DNA of 64,000 bases from Streptomyces roseolilacinus (GCF_014649335.1 NZ_BMSV01000013.1:109456-173455), one strand, 5' to 3'. Positions 35,036 through 46,081 are shown, counted from the first letter of the stretch. The notes: generated by a model from the letters alone, not told the origin. Translations and numbers: made by a program.

Positions 35036-35061
35036 GGAACATCGTCTCGCACCATCGGGTT
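35036..35061 (+). promoter_or_regulatory. Sigma-R type promoter of clpC
   Basis: GGAAC (35036-35040), 18 bp, then GTT (35059-35061) fits the thiol-stress sigma-R consensus GGAAY-N18-GTT. It is about 150 bp before the clpC start and 33 bp after the ClgR-like site. The intervening leader (35062-35208) has no obvious ORF. Confidence 0.6.
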
Positions 35062-35208
35062 GGAGCAGTTGTCGGCGTTCGGGGTCAGGAGGCCATCGAC
35101 GGGTGTCGGCAGTTGGAATGAGCGGTCCCCGCTTGCGGGACTAAGCTGCGGAAGGACAGGGAGGGGACCGACCCCTTACTGCCTGACCGCTCTGAGGAGC
35201 GATTAACG

Positions 35209-37734
<2,526 letters not shown>

Positions 37735-37768
37735 CGCGCGGCGGCTCCCTGCCGCAGTGACGATCGAA

Positions 37769-37811
37769 GGGCCCGCCCCGGACCGTGACACCCACGGTCC
37801 GGGGCGGGCCC
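37769..37811. terminator. 19-bp hairpin between clpC and dacB
   Basis: Arms 37769-37787 and 37793-37811 pair perfectly (loop of 5) between convergent genes, a bidirectional terminator. No U-tract follows. Confidence 0.85.
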
Positions 37812-37827
37812 CTTCGCGTGCCGTGCG

Positions 37828-39444
37828 TCAGCAGGGCGCCTCGGGCTTGAGCCAGCCGCATTCGAGCGGGGCGGCCGGCGGGGCCGCGCGGCGCTCGGCG
37901 CGCGGGGCCGGCCCGGTGATCGCGCCCGCCGCGGTGTCCGAGGAGGCGAGGGTCACCACGATGGCGTCCTCGACGTCCTTCACCGACGACGCCAGGTGGT
38001 TGTTGAGGACCACGCTGTAGACGAGGCGGCGGCCGGCCGCGTCCGTGACGTACCCGGAGAGGGCCGAGGCCCCGGTCAGGGTGCCGGTCTTGGCGCGGGC
38101 GTTCAGGGCGGCCGGGGTGTCGCACATGCGGCGCCGCAGCGTGCCGCCGACGAGGCGGTCCGGGTCGCAGGCCACGGGCAGGGAGGCGTACCAGTCGGCG
38201 TACCAGGGGGCGTCCTGGACGGCGAGGAGCAGCGCGGCGAGCTGACCGGCCGGGAAGAGGTTCATCCGGGACAGCCCCGAGCCGTCGGCCTGGCGCAGCC
38301 GGGACGTGTCGACGCCCTCCTTCTCCAAATACGCGCCGACGGCGGCGAGTCCGGCGTCCCAACTGCCGCTGCCCGAGACCTCGTAACCGACGGCCTTGGT
38401 GAGCGCCTCGGCGTGCATGTTGTTGGAGAGCTTCATGAACGGGTGCATCAGCTGCCTGAGCGGCATGGACTCGTGCGCCGCCACCGGCCTGGCCGAGGCG
38501 GGGGTCCTCAGCCCGAGCCGGGTGGGGCCCTCGACGCGTACGCCGTGGGCGGCCAGCGCGTCCGCGAAGACGGCGGTCGCGTACCCGGTCGGCTCGTCGA
38601 CGGTGATCCACTCTTTGGTGGGGGAGGCGCCTACCGGGATCTCGCCGCTGATCACGAGGGTGTTGGTGCCGTGGGCCCGCTCGATGGTGAGCGTGTCCGG
38701 GCGGCCGCTGCCGACGGTGGTGGCGCGGTTGTCGACGCGGACGTAGTCGTTGCGCGGGGTGAGCGTGACCGCGGGACGCTGCCCCGGGGCGCCGGCGGCC
38801 GCCGCCTCGACGATGACGGTGCCGGAGTCGTAGTCCGTGTCCGGGGCGAGGGTGAGCGCGGAGATCTGCGCGGAGTAGTACGACGACTCGTCGTCCGCGG
38901 CCCAGGAGCGGCCCAGCCGGTTGGCGTCGAAGTGGGTGTCGTCGCCGACGAGGCGGCCGGTGACCCGCCGGACGCCGGCGGCGGCCACGCGCGCGGCGAG
39001 CCGGTCGTAGTCGGCGGCGAGGGTGGTGGGGTCGCCGGTGCCGCGCAGGTAGAGGTCGCCGTGGAGGGTGTCGGCGTACCGGCGGCCCGTGGCCAGCACC
39101 TCCGTGCGGAACCGGTGGTCCGGGCCGAGGAGGGCCATGGCCGCCACGGACGTGGGGATCTTGGTGTTGGAGGCCGGCATGAGGCGGTCGCCGCCGTCGC
39201 GCTGGTACAGGGTGGCGCCAGTCGTGGCGTCGGCGACGACGACCCCGGCGGCGCCCCCGTCGAGGCGGGGGTCGGTGAGGATCTCGTCGATGGCGCCCTT
39301 GAGGCCGGTGTCGGACGGGCCGGCGTCGGCGGGCGCGCCGGCCAGGCCCTGGACGGTCCAGGCGAGGAGCGCGGCGAGGCCGAGCGCGGTGGCGCGGACG
39401 GCCGGGGACTTGCGCGTCTGTGTGGTGCGTGTCACGGGTCTCAT
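37828..39444 (-). CDS. dacB: D-alanyl-D-alanine carboxypeptidase/endopeptidase (PBP4 family)
   Basis: The 538-residue secreted protein has a signal sequence (RATALGLAALLAWTVQGLAGAPADA) and all three motifs: SNTK (SxxK nucleophile, in MPASNTKIPTS), SNN (in KLSNNMHAEAL), and KTG (RAKTGTLTGASAL). A large domain insertion lies between the first two, as usual for PBP4. ATG 39444 is preferred because an 84-residue upstream extension looks non-coding. It trims peptidoglycan outside the cell. Confidence 0.94.
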   Translation of the reverse strand: MRPVTRTTQTRKSPAVRATALGLAALLAWTVQGLAGAPADAGPSDTGLKGAIDEILTDPRLDGGAAGVVVADATTGATLYQRDGGDRLMPASNTKIPTSVAAMALLGPDHRFRTEVLATGRRYADTLHGDLYLRGTGDPTTLAADYDRLAARVAAAGVRRVTGRLVGDDTHFDANRLGRSWAADDESSYYSAQISALTLAPDTDYDSGTVIVEAAAAGAPGQRPAVTLTPRNDYVRVDNRATTVGSGRPDTLTIERAHGTNTLVISGEIPVGASPTKEWITVDEPTGYATAVFADALAAHGVRVEGPTRLGLRTPASARPVAAHESMPLRQLMHPFMKLSNNMHAEALTKAVGYEVSGSGSWDAGLAAVGAYLEKEGVDTSRLRQADGSGLSRMNLFPAGQLAALLLAVQDAPWYADWYASLPVACDPDRLVGGTLRRRMCDTPAALNARAKTGTLTGASALSGYVTDAAGRRLVYSVVLNNHLASSVKDVEDAIVVTLASSDTAAGAITGPAPRAERRAAPPAAPLECGWLKPEAPC

Positions 39445-39685
39445 GGCCAGAGGATCCCGGAGCGGGGGCCGCTCAGGAAGAAGGCGGGCCCGTTCCCCGT
39501 GACGATGCGCACAGGGCAATCCGGACGTACTAGGCGGAATAGTGAACCTGGGGAGATATTGATCTTCCCTCGGGGTGGTCGCGAGGGGGGCGTGCGCCGT
39601 GGAAGCCCGGCGTGCGGAGGGGGAACGCGCGCCGGTGCGGGGTGGCGGGCCCCGCTTGCCTGGGAGATGCGGGGTCAATGTCCCT

Positions 39686-39703
39686 TTTGAGTGCATTTCT
39701 CAA
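39686..39703. repeat. Short inverted repeat upstream of the M23 leader
   Basis: TTGAG-TGCATTT-CTCAA type symmetry lies within CCCTTTTGAG...CTCAAGGG. It may be an operator or minor hairpin in the dacB/M23 divergent gap. Confidence 0.4.
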
Positions 39704-39726
39704 GGGTGGTGACGGAATCGTCCGGG

Positions 39727-39850
39727 GCGTCAAGTGTCCACGTCACACAACGGACACTACGACCGTATGTCGTAGAAAGGGCACTTGAGGCATGTCGGGA
39801 GAAGCCGGTACCAATGAGGACCGAAGCCCGGTGCGTCGCTCGTGCCGGGC
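39727..39850 (+). promoter_or_regulatory. Structured 5' leader of the M23 peptidase gene
   Basis: An outer stem can form between 39727-39739 and 39779-39791 (12 of 13 positions pair, one of them G-U), enclosing a perfect 7-bp hairpin, CTACGAC/GTCGTAG (39757-39763 with 39769-39775). A second hairpin pairs 39826-39835 with 39841-39850. GGGCA of its right arm could instead pair with TGCCC just downstream. CCTC/GAGG pairing (39862-39874) could mask the SD. Layout suggests a cis-acting RNA; ligand unknown. Confidence 0.5.
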
Positions 39851-39884
39851 AGGTCCTTGCCCCTCACCCGGAGGTTCACCTCGT

Positions 39885-40553
39885 ATGTCGCAGCGCGCCA
39901 AGCACCCCACCCGTAACGCCGTCGTCGCCCTCGCTGCCGCCGGCATGGGAGTCACCGCGGTGTTCGGAGCCGGTGCGTCGGCCGTCGCGGCCGAGGCCCA
40001 GGCCCCGCTCGCCATGGACACCGCCGCCGCCGTCACCGCCCAGGCCCAGGCCCAGACCGCCAAGGCGGCCCAGGCGAAGGCCGTCAAGGCCGCCGCGGTC
40101 AAGGCCGCCGCCGCCAAGAAGGCCGCCAAGGCCGTCGGCTGGATCAAGCCCGTCACCGGCTACACCCTGACCGCCGGCTACAACCAGGGCGGCGCCATGT
40201 GGACGAACAAGCACTCCGGCCAGGACTTCGCCGTCCCGGTCGGCACCCTGGTGAAGGCCGTCCACGGCGGCACCGTCGTCAAGGCCGGCCCCAACGGCGG
40301 CGGCGACGGCCCGGCGTACGGCAACGCCATCGTGATCAAGCACGCCAACGGCACGTACTCGCAGTACGCCCACCTCTCGAAGATCAACGTGAAGATCGGT
40401 TCGAAGGTGAAGACCGGCCAGCTCATCGCCCGGTCCGGCAACACCGGCAACTCGTCCGGCCCGCACCTGCACTTCGAGATCCGTACGACGCCGAACTACG
40501 GCTCCTCGGTCAACCCCGCGTCGTTCCTGCGCGCCGAGGGCGTCTTCATCTGA
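39885..40553 (+). CDS. Secreted M23-family metallopeptidase (cell-wall hydrolase)
   Basis: The 222-residue protein has a signal peptide (NAVVALAAAGMGVTAVFGAGASAVA), an Ala/Lys-rich linker (about 55-85), and a LytM/M23 domain with the zinc ligands in HSGQDFAV and GPHLHFEIR. Such enzymes cut peptide cross-links of peptidoglycan. ATG 39885 follows GGAGG. It lies beside sigE-cseABC, convergent with cseC. An earlier ATG at 39792 would run through the structured leader and is unlikely. Confidence 0.92.
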   Translation: MSQRAKHPTRNAVVALAAAGMGVTAVFGAGASAVAAEAQAPLAMDTAAAVTAQAQAQTAKAAQAKAVKAAAVKAAAAKKAAKAVGWIKPVTGYTLTAGYNQGGAMWTNKHSGQDFAVPVGTLVKAVHGGTVVKAGPNGGGDGPAYGNAIVIKHANGTYSQYAHLSKINVKIGSKVKTGQLIARSGNTGNSSGPHLHFEIRTTPNYGSSVNPASFLRAEGVFI

Positions 40554-40559
40554 CGCCCC

Positions 40560-40581
40560 GGGGGCGCGCCACGGCGCCCCC
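40560..40581. terminator. Hairpin between M23 gene and cseC
   Basis: GGGGGCGC (40560-40567) pairs with GCGCCCCC (40574-40581). A second small hairpin, CCGTC/GACGG, follows at about 40584-40596. Confidence 0.65.
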
Positions 40582-40604
40582 CCGCCGTCCCCGACGGCCC
40601 CGGT

Positions 40605-41933
40605 TCAGTCCCCCTCGGGGAACTGGATCATCGGGAAACTCCCCGTGTTCGTCGGAGCGTGCTCCGGCAGCCACAGCACCGCGATGGCACCGCCCACCCC
40701 CGGGGCGGTGCCGTCCGGCGTCGCGGCGTTGCGGAAGGTGAGCCGGGCGCCCAGCACCCGCGCCTGGCCCGCCGCGATGGTCAGCCCCAGCCCGTGACCG
40801 GCGCCCGCGCGGCCCCGGTCGCTGGCGCCCGTGCGGAACCGGCTCGGCCCCTCGCGCAGCAGCGCCTCGGGGAACCCGGGGCCGTGGTCCCGCACCCGCA
40901 CGACCCGGCCCTCGACGGTCACCTCGACCGGGGGTCTGCCGTACTTGGCGGCGTTGGTCAGCAGATTGCCGAGGATGCGCTCCAGACGGCGCGGGTCGGT
41001 GCTCACCCACGACTCGTGCACCACCCGCATCACTGCGTCCGGGTTCATCAGGGCCACGCGGCGGCTGACGAACTCGCCGAGGGCTATCTCCTGGAGCTCG
41101 GCACGCTCCGACGCGCTGTCCAGCCGGGCCACCTCCAGCACGTCCTCGACCAGGGTCCGCATCGCCCGCGCCCGGTCCCGCACCAGCTCGGTCGGCCGGC
41201 CGGGCGGCAGCAGCTCGGCGGCCGTCAGCAGCCCGGTGACCGGGGTGCGCAGCTCGTGCGCGATGTCCGCGGTGACCCGCCGCTCGGCCTCGATCCGCTC
41301 GTGCAGGGCGTCCGTCAGGGCGTCCACGGCACGTGCCAGCTCGTCCGTCTCGTCCCGTACGATCCCGCCGATCGCGTCCCGCACCCGCACGTCCGTGTTG
41401 CCCTGCGCGACCCTCCCCGCGGCGGTGGCCGCCTTCCGCAGCCGCCGCGACAACTGGCCGCCGATCAGCACGCCGAGCGCCGACCCGGCGAGCACCACCG
41501 ACACCGAACCGACGATCAGCGCCTCGTCGAGCCGCTTCATCACCGTCGCGCTGCGGTCCGCGAACGGCGTGTGCAGCGACAGCACGTCGCCGTTGCCCAG
41601 CGGCACCGCCGCCCACACGTCCGGCGCCCCGCCCGCGTGCTCCTCCACGTAGGTACCGCGGTGCTTGCGCGCCATCAGCCGGTCCAGCTCCCGGGGCAGG
41701 CTGGGATCGTTCAGCTTGGTGCCGAACCGCGGCTCCTTCGGCTTGGACGCCTCGTACACGCGCTGCGCGAACAGCAGCCGCTCCATCTGCACCTCGCGGG
41801 CGTTGTCGAGCATCGACACCCGGGCGGCGTTGTGGACGACGAGGCTGAGCGCGAACGCGATCAGGGCGCCGACGGCGGCGATCGCGACGGAGATCTTCCA
41901 CCGCACGCCGGTCCGCAGTGCGGGCTGCTTCAT
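40605..41933 (-). CDS. cseC: Sensor histidine kinase CseC
   Basis: CseC senses envelope damage and, through CseB, turns on sigE. The 442-residue protein has a transmembrane helix near 14-34, an extracellular loop to about 130, a second helix (about 135-160), HAMP, HisKA with IAHELRTPVTGL, and an HATPase domain (NLLTNAAKYG, GHGLGLTIAAG). It lies 6 bp after cseB. Identification rests on the full sigE-cseA-cseB-cseC order. Confidence 0.93.
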   Translation of the reverse strand: MKQPALRTGVRWKISVAIAAVGALIAFALSLVVHNAARVSMLDNAREVQMERLLFAQRVYEASKPKEPRFGTKLNDPSLPRELDRLMARKHRGTYVEEHAGGAPDVWAAVPLGNGDVLSLHTPFADRSATVMKRLDEALIVGSVSVVLAGSALGVLIGGQLSRRLRKAATAAGRVAQGNTDVRVRDAIGGIVRDETDELARAVDALTDALHERIEAERRVTADIAHELRTPVTGLLTAAELLPPGRPTELVRDRARAMRTLVEDVLEVARLDSASERAELQEIALGEFVSRRVALMNPDAVMRVVHESWVSTDPRRLERILGNLLTNAAKYGRPPVEVTVEGRVVRVRDHGPGFPEALLREGPSRFRTGASDRGRAGAGHGLGLTIAAGQARVLGARLTFRNAATPDGTAPGVGGAIAVLWLPEHAPTNTGSFPMIQFPEGD

Positions 41934-41939
41934 GATGCG

Positions 41940-42638
41940 TCAGGCCCTGAGCTTGTATCCGAAGCCGCGGACCGTCTCGATCCGGTCCTGGCCGATCTTG
42001 GCGCGCAGCCGCTGCACGTGGACGTCCACCACGCGCGTGTCACCGCCCCAGCCGTAGTCCCAGACGCGCTCCAGCAGCTTGTCCCGCGACAGGACGGTGC
42101 CCGGCGCGGAGGAGAACTCCAGCAGCAGCCGCATCTCCGTCGGCGTCAGCGCGACCGGCGCCCCGCCCCTGCGGACCTCCATGCCCTCGGTGTCGACCTC
42201 CAGGTCCCCGAAGGCCAGCAGTCCGCGCTCGCCCCGGTCGCCGGCGTCCGGGCCCGCCGCGCCCCCCGCGTTCTCGAAGCGGCGCAGCACGGCGCGGATG
42301 CGCGCCATCAGCACGGCCCCGTCGAACGGCTTGGTGACGTAGTCGTCGGCGCCCGCCTCCAGGCCCAGCACCACGTCGATCGAGTCCGCGCGCGCGGACA
42401 GCATGATCACCGGCACCGTCGACTCGTCCCGGATGCGGCGGCACAGGCTGACCCCGTCCATGCCGGGCAGCATCACGTCCAGCAGCGCGATGTCCGGCTG
42501 CCGCGCCCGGAACGCCTCCAGGCCGGACAGCCCGTCCGGCATCGCCGTGACCGTGAAACCGTCCCGCTCCAGGGCCAGCTGTGTGGCCTCCCGGATGACG
42601 TCGTCGTCCTCGACGAACAGGACGTGCGTCTCCGCCAT
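41940..42638 (-). CDS. cseB: Response regulator CseB
   Basis: The 232-residue OmpR-type regulator has the receiver Asp54 (ALLDVMLPGMDG), Lys in TKPFDGAVL, and a C-terminal winged helix (LTPTEMRLLLEFSSAPGTVLSRDKLLERVW). In Streptomyces coelicolor CseB activates the sigE promoter. It sits 19 bp after cseA. Confidence 0.94.
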   Translation of the reverse strand: MAETHVLFVEDDDVIREATQLALERDGFTVTAMPDGLSGLEAFRARQPDIALLDVMLPGMDGVSLCRRIRDESTVPVIMLSARADSIDVVLGLEAGADDYVTKPFDGAVLMARIRAVLRRFENAGGAAGPDAGDRGERGLLAFGDLEVDTEGMEVRRGGAPVALTPTEMRLLLEFSSAPGTVLSRDKLLERVWDYGWGGDTRVVDVHVQRLRAKIGQDRIETVRGFGYKLRA

Positions 42639-42657
42639 GCCGCGCCCTCCCGCGCCC

Positions 42658-43359
42658 TCAGTCCTCGCTCGGCGCGGTCGGTGCGGGACCGCTGATGTCT
42701 CCGCCCTCGACCGCCTTGCTGTACTCGTTGTGCACCACGTAGTGCTCGGTGAACCGGTCCGACGACCACCGGTAGGTGATCACCTCCTCGCCGGACGGGT
42801 AGGCGATCGGGTCGCCCTTCGCGTACACCTGCTTGGTGACGACCAGGTCGCCGCGGTCGATCGCGGAGTAGACGGCGGGCTCCTCCAGCGAGAACACGTT
42901 CTCGTACTGCTTGCCCCGCATCCGGTACACGTACGTGCCGACGCCCACCGCGTCACCGCAGGTCAGCACGTTGACGACGACGTCCGCCACACCGGACCCG
43001 GTGAGGTTGCCGTACGAGGTGTCGACCGGATAGGCGTCCGGGCCGCACGGCTTGAGGTCCCGCTTCACCTGGTCCCCGACCTTCGGGTCGCCCTTCAGCA
43101 GCGCGATCACGTCGACCCGCCGGAACGGCGACGGCGCCGACGCGGCCGGCGTGGACTGGCCGGAGGGGACGCCCTGGTCGGTGGGGGCGGCGCCCTCGTC
43201 ACGCGTACCGGTGCCGCCGGTGGAGCAGCCGGCCGTGAACAGCCCGAGCAGGCCGGCGGCGGCGAGCGCGGCCACCGCCGCCCTCCCCGCCGCCGTGCCA
43301 CTCCCGGGTGCCGGCGGCCGTGTGCCGCCGCTCCCGTGTCCGCCGCTCAGGCCGCGCAC
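42658..43359 (-). CDS. cseA: CseA lipoprotein, modulator of the sigE system
   Basis: The 233-residue protein has a lipobox (LLGLFTAGC) after a hydrophobic signal, a Pro/Ser linker, and an extracytoplasmic domain with a Cys pair (DLKPCGPDAYPV, VNVLTCGDAVGVG). CseA is an extracellular lipoprotein whose loss raises sigE expression in S. coelicolor. The GTG at 43359 overlaps the end of sigE by 13 bp. Confidence 0.9.
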   Translation of the reverse strand: MRGLSGGHGSGGTRPPAPGSGTAAGRAAVAALAAAGLLGLFTAGCSTGGTGTRDEGAAPTDQGVPSGQSTPAASAPSPFRRVDVIALLKGDPKVGDQVKRDLKPCGPDAYPVDTSYGNLTGSGVADVVVNVLTCGDAVGVGTYVYRMRGKQYENVFSLEEPAVYSAIDRGDLVVTKQVYAKGDPIAYPSGEEVITYRWSSDRFTEHYVVHNEYSKAVEGGDISGPAPTAPSED

Positions 43360-43949
43360 CGCTCCTGCTCCCGTCCGTGACGACGCCCGTTCACCGCCCG
43401 CGTGCCGCGCTCCGCGGGCCGGGCCCGGTCCCCGCCCCGGTCCAGGGCGCGGGCGTCGACGTCCCGGCTCTCCAGCTCCTGGCGGAGACGGGCGAGCGCA
43501 CGGTGCAGTGTGCTCTTCACCGTACCGGTCGACATGCCGAGCGCCGCAGCGGTCTCCTCGGTGCTCATCTGCTCCCAGTGGCGCAGGACGACCACGCTGC
43601 GCTGCTTCGGCGCCAGCACCTTCAGCACGTCCATCAGCAGCGCCCGGTCGGCGTGCTGCTCGGTCGCGTCGTCGACGGACGCGTCGGGCAGCTGCTCGGT
43701 GGGCACCTCCTCCAGCTTGCGGGCGCGCCACCACTCGGTCCGGGTGTTGATCATGACGCGGCGCAGGTAGGCGTCGGCGAGCGTCTTGTCGGCTATGCCG
43801 TCCCAGCGGCCGTACGTGCGGGCGAGGGCGGTCTGCAGCAGGTCCTGCGCGTCGACCGGGTCCGGGACGAGCCGCCGGGCGCTGCGCAGGAGGGCGTCCT
43901 GCCGTACGCGTACGTACTCCTCGAATTCGAGCACCTCGCCGTGCGACAT
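43347..43949 (-). CDS. sigE: ECF RNA polymerase sigma factor SigE
   Basis: SigE drives the cell-envelope stress regulon. The 200-residue protein has sigma region 2 (FEEYVRVRQDALLRSARRLVPDPVDAQDLLQTALARTYGRWDGI) and region 4 (LAPKQRSVVVLRHWEQMSTEETAAALGMSTGTVKSTLHRAL). No anti-sigma gene follows; control is through CseABC. ATG 43949 gives the known MSHGEVLEFEEYV-type start. The C-terminal 30 residues are basic and variable. Confidence 0.95.
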   Translation of the reverse strand: MSHGEVLEFEEYVRVRQDALLRSARRLVPDPVDAQDLLQTALARTYGRWDGIADKTLADAYLRRVMINTRTEWWRARKLEEVPTEQLPDASVDDATEQHADRALLMDVLKVLAPKQRSVVVLRHWEQMSTEETAAALGMSTGTVKSTLHRALARLRQELESRDVDARALDRGGDRARPAERGTRAVNGRRHGREQERCAA

Positions 43950-43969
43950 CCCGAACCGCCTCCGTTTCC

Positions 43970-44061
43970 CCGTGACAAGCCGTGGCCCCCGCAGCGCCTC
44001 CGGCCACTTCGGCCGGTGTCCCGCGCTGACACCACGAGAAGCTACGGAGCGCTTGTCACGG
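43970..44061. promoter_or_regulatory. Paired inverted repeats upstream of sigE
   Basis: CCGTGACAAGC (43970-43980) and its exact inverse GCTTGTCACGG (44051-44061) are 70 bp apart. Between them are small hairpins, CCGGCC/GGCCGG and GTGTC/GACAC. Further upstream ACAGCGG repeats directly at 44113 and 44127. These are candidate CseB sites or leader structures. Confidence 0.45.
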
Positions 44062-44188
44062 CACTGTCCGGGGCACCCTTCGGCGGACGCACGGCTGCCC
44101 ATCGGTTGTGTAACAGCGGCTCTGTCACAGCGGTGGGTGAGGGCGCGGACGCGGAGCGGGACGGCCCCGAGGGGCGGCCGGGCGGACG

Positions 44189-44243
44189 GGAGCGGGTGGG
44201 GAGGGGGCCCGGCCGGGCGGACGGGAGCGGGTGGGGGAGGGGC
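44189..44243 (+). repeat. G-quadruplex-prone repeat, two copies
   Basis: Two 20-base runs (44189-44208 and 44224-44243) each have four G-tracts with loops AGC, T and A. They lie between mutY and sigE, on the template strand for both. Confidence 0.7.
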
Positions 44244-44246
44244 CGG

Positions 44247-45161
44247 TCAGGCGGACGGGAGCCGGTACCGGCCGCCGTCCAGGGGCTCCACCAGGCCGTC
44301 CGCGACGAGGCCGTCCAGGGCGCGGGCGCGCTGCACCGCGTCGTGCCACACCGCGTCCAGCGCGGCCTGCGGCACCGGGGCGGTCGCCTCCCGCAGGACG
44401 GCGAGCAGCTTGCCGCGGACCTGCCGGTCCGTGCCCGCGTACGTCTGGCCGCGCCGCGGCGGGCCGTCGTGGGCGGGCTTCCCGGCGAGCCGCCAGGCGC
44501 ACGCGCGGGCGATCGGGCAGCGCCCGCAGTCCTCGCCCCGCGCCGTGCACACCAGGGCGCCCAGCTCCATCGAGGCCGCCGCCCAGCGGGCCGCCGTCGC
44601 CTCGTCGTCCGGCAGGAGGGCGCGCGCGAGACGGCGCTCGGCGGCGGTCGTGGCGTTCGGCGGGTACTGGACTCCGGTCACCGCGCGCGCGAAGACGCGG
44701 CGGACGTTGGTGTCCAGCACGGGGTGCCGCCTGCCGTACGCGAACGACGCCACCGCCGCCGCCGTGTACTCCCCGATGCCGGGCAGCGCCAGCAGCTGGG
44801 CGTGGTCGCTCGGTACGTCGCCGCCGTGCCGTTCCGTTATGGCGACGGCCGCGCCGTGCAGGCGCAGGGCGCGGCGCGGGTACCCCAGCCGGCCCCAGGC
44901 ACGGACCGCCTCGCCGGGGGCCTCGGCCGCCAGCGCGGCGGGGCGCGGCCAGCGCGCCATCCACTGCTCGTACACCGGCAGGACCCGGCTGACGGGGGTC
45001 TGCTGGAGCATGAACTCGCTCACCATCACCCCCCAGGCGCCCGCCTCGGGGCGCCGCCAGGGCAGGTCGCGCGCGTGCTGCTCGAACCACGCGAGGACGG
45101 GCGCGTGGAGCCGCTCGGTCGGGGGGACGGGGGCCGCTTCGGGAGTCTCGGTCGCAGTCAT
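44247..45161 (-). CDS. mutY: A/G-specific adenine DNA glycosylase
   Basis: MutY removes adenine paired with 8-oxoguanine. The 304-residue protein has the helix-hairpin-helix LPGIGEYTAAAV, catalytic Glu in SEFMLQQT and Asp in VLDTNVRR, and the 4Fe-4S loop C-x6-C-x2-C-x5-C (CTARGEDCGRCPIARAC). The C-terminal NUDIX-like half is missing or short, as is common in actinobacteria. ATG 45161 is used. Confidence 0.94.
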   Translation of the reverse strand: MTATETPEAAPVPPTERLHAPVLAWFEQHARDLPWRRPEAGAWGVMVSEFMLQQTPVSRVLPVYEQWMARWPRPAALAAEAPGEAVRAWGRLGYPRRALRLHGAAVAITERHGGDVPSDHAQLLALPGIGEYTAAAVASFAYGRRHPVLDTNVRRVFARAVTGVQYPPNATTAAERRLARALLPDDEATAARWAAASMELGALVCTARGEDCGRCPIARACAWRLAGKPAHDGPPRRGQTYAGTDRQVRGKLLAVLREATAPVPQAALDAVWHDAVQRARALDGLVADGLVEPLDGGRYRLPSA

Positions 45162-45231
45162 GGCCCTCCGATCCTGACACGGCCGGGCGGGTTTTCCGCG
45201 CTCCCGCCCCCGACCCGGCCGCCCGCGCCCC

Positions 45232-45912
45232 TCAGGAGACCCGGCGACGGCCCGCCGCGCGGCGGGGGGCGGCGCGGCGGCCGCGCTGCCGGGGGAGCGC
45301 CGCGGCCGGCTCGATGCCGGGACCGGGGCCCGCCAGCCACCGCGCGGCACCCGAGCGGCTCATGCGCATCGTCTCCACCAGGCGCTGCGTCGGGCCCGTC
45401 AGCAGGCGGACGAACAGGACCACCGCCAGCGCGCCCACCACGAGGCCCGCGGCCACGTCGTGCGGGTAGTGCACGCCCACGAACACCCGCGAGGACGCCA
45501 TCACGACCGCCAGCGGCATCGTCAGCCACGCGATCCGCCGCCACGCCAGCGCGAGCGCCATCGCCGACGCGCCCGCGATGGCCGAGTGGTTGCTCGGGAA
45601 CGACCAGTCCCCGTACGGGGGGCACTCCGCGATCGACGCGACGGCGCCCACCACCGCGCGGCACGGCCTCTCCTCGTCCACCAGCGACTTCAGCGTCTCG
45701 CTGACGACGTAGCCGAAGGCGGTGGCGACCGGCGCGAGGGCGGCGAGCGCCACCGCCCGCCCGTCGGCGGGCCGCACCCGCCACCAGGCGGCGACGAACA
45801 GCACGCCGAAGAGCAGCAGTCCGGCGTCGGTGCCGATCTCGGCGAAGACGTGCACCCAGGGGGGAGTGTCCCGGGCGAAGTCGGTGACGGTGCGATAGAG
45901 GTCCTCACTCAT
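45232..45912 (-). CDS. PAP2-family membrane phosphatase
   Basis: The 226-residue protein has about five transmembrane helices and the three PAP2 motifs: KSLVDEERP (K-x6-RP), PSNHS, and SRVFVGVHYPHD. Such enzymes dephosphorylate lipid pyrophosphates, for instance undecaprenyl pyrophosphate in wall synthesis. It lies just before mutY on the same strand. Confidence 0.9.
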   Translation of the reverse strand: MSEDLYRTVTDFARDTPPWVHVFAEIGTDAGLLLFGVLFVAAWWRVRPADGRAVALAALAPVATAFGYVVSETLKSLVDEERPCRAVVGAVASIAECPPYGDWSFPSNHSAIAGASAMALALAWRRIAWLTMPLAVVMASSRVFVGVHYPHDVAAGLVVGALAVVLFVRLLTGPTQRLVETMRMSRSGAARWLAGPGPGIEPAAALPRQRGRRAAPRRAAGRRRVS

Positions 45913-46081
45913 GAGCAGGGACGGTACCCGGCCGCCGGAACCACCCGTTCGGCGCCATCCGCCGCGGACACGCCCGCGGGTCCTCGCAAACCGGCCACAC
46001 AGATGTGATCATCGGTAAAACTTGGCGCAGGAGCGGCGCGTGCGGCCGGAGTCGGCCGCGATCTCTCGTACAGTTTTCGCC

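Noticed and set aside
35113..35147. TTGGAA/TAAGCT as the clpC promoter
   Set aside because: The 23-bp spacer is too long; the GGAAC-N18-GTT element fits better.
34779..35208. tRNA or small RNA gene before clpC
   Set aside because: No cloverleaf or independent terminator found; explained as a regulatory region.
39792..39884. Upstream ATG giving a longer M23 protein
   Set aside because: It would precede the signal peptide with 31 Cys/Pro/Arg residues and cover the structured leader; ATG 39885 has an SD.
39720..39884. Firm call of a ydaO c-di-AMP riboswitch
   Set aside because: Only a short match to recalled family sequence, and it overlaps the start codon; listed as a structured leader only.
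44189..44243. Insertion-sequence ends
   Set aside because: Direct G-rich repeats without terminal inverted repeats, target duplications or a transposase.
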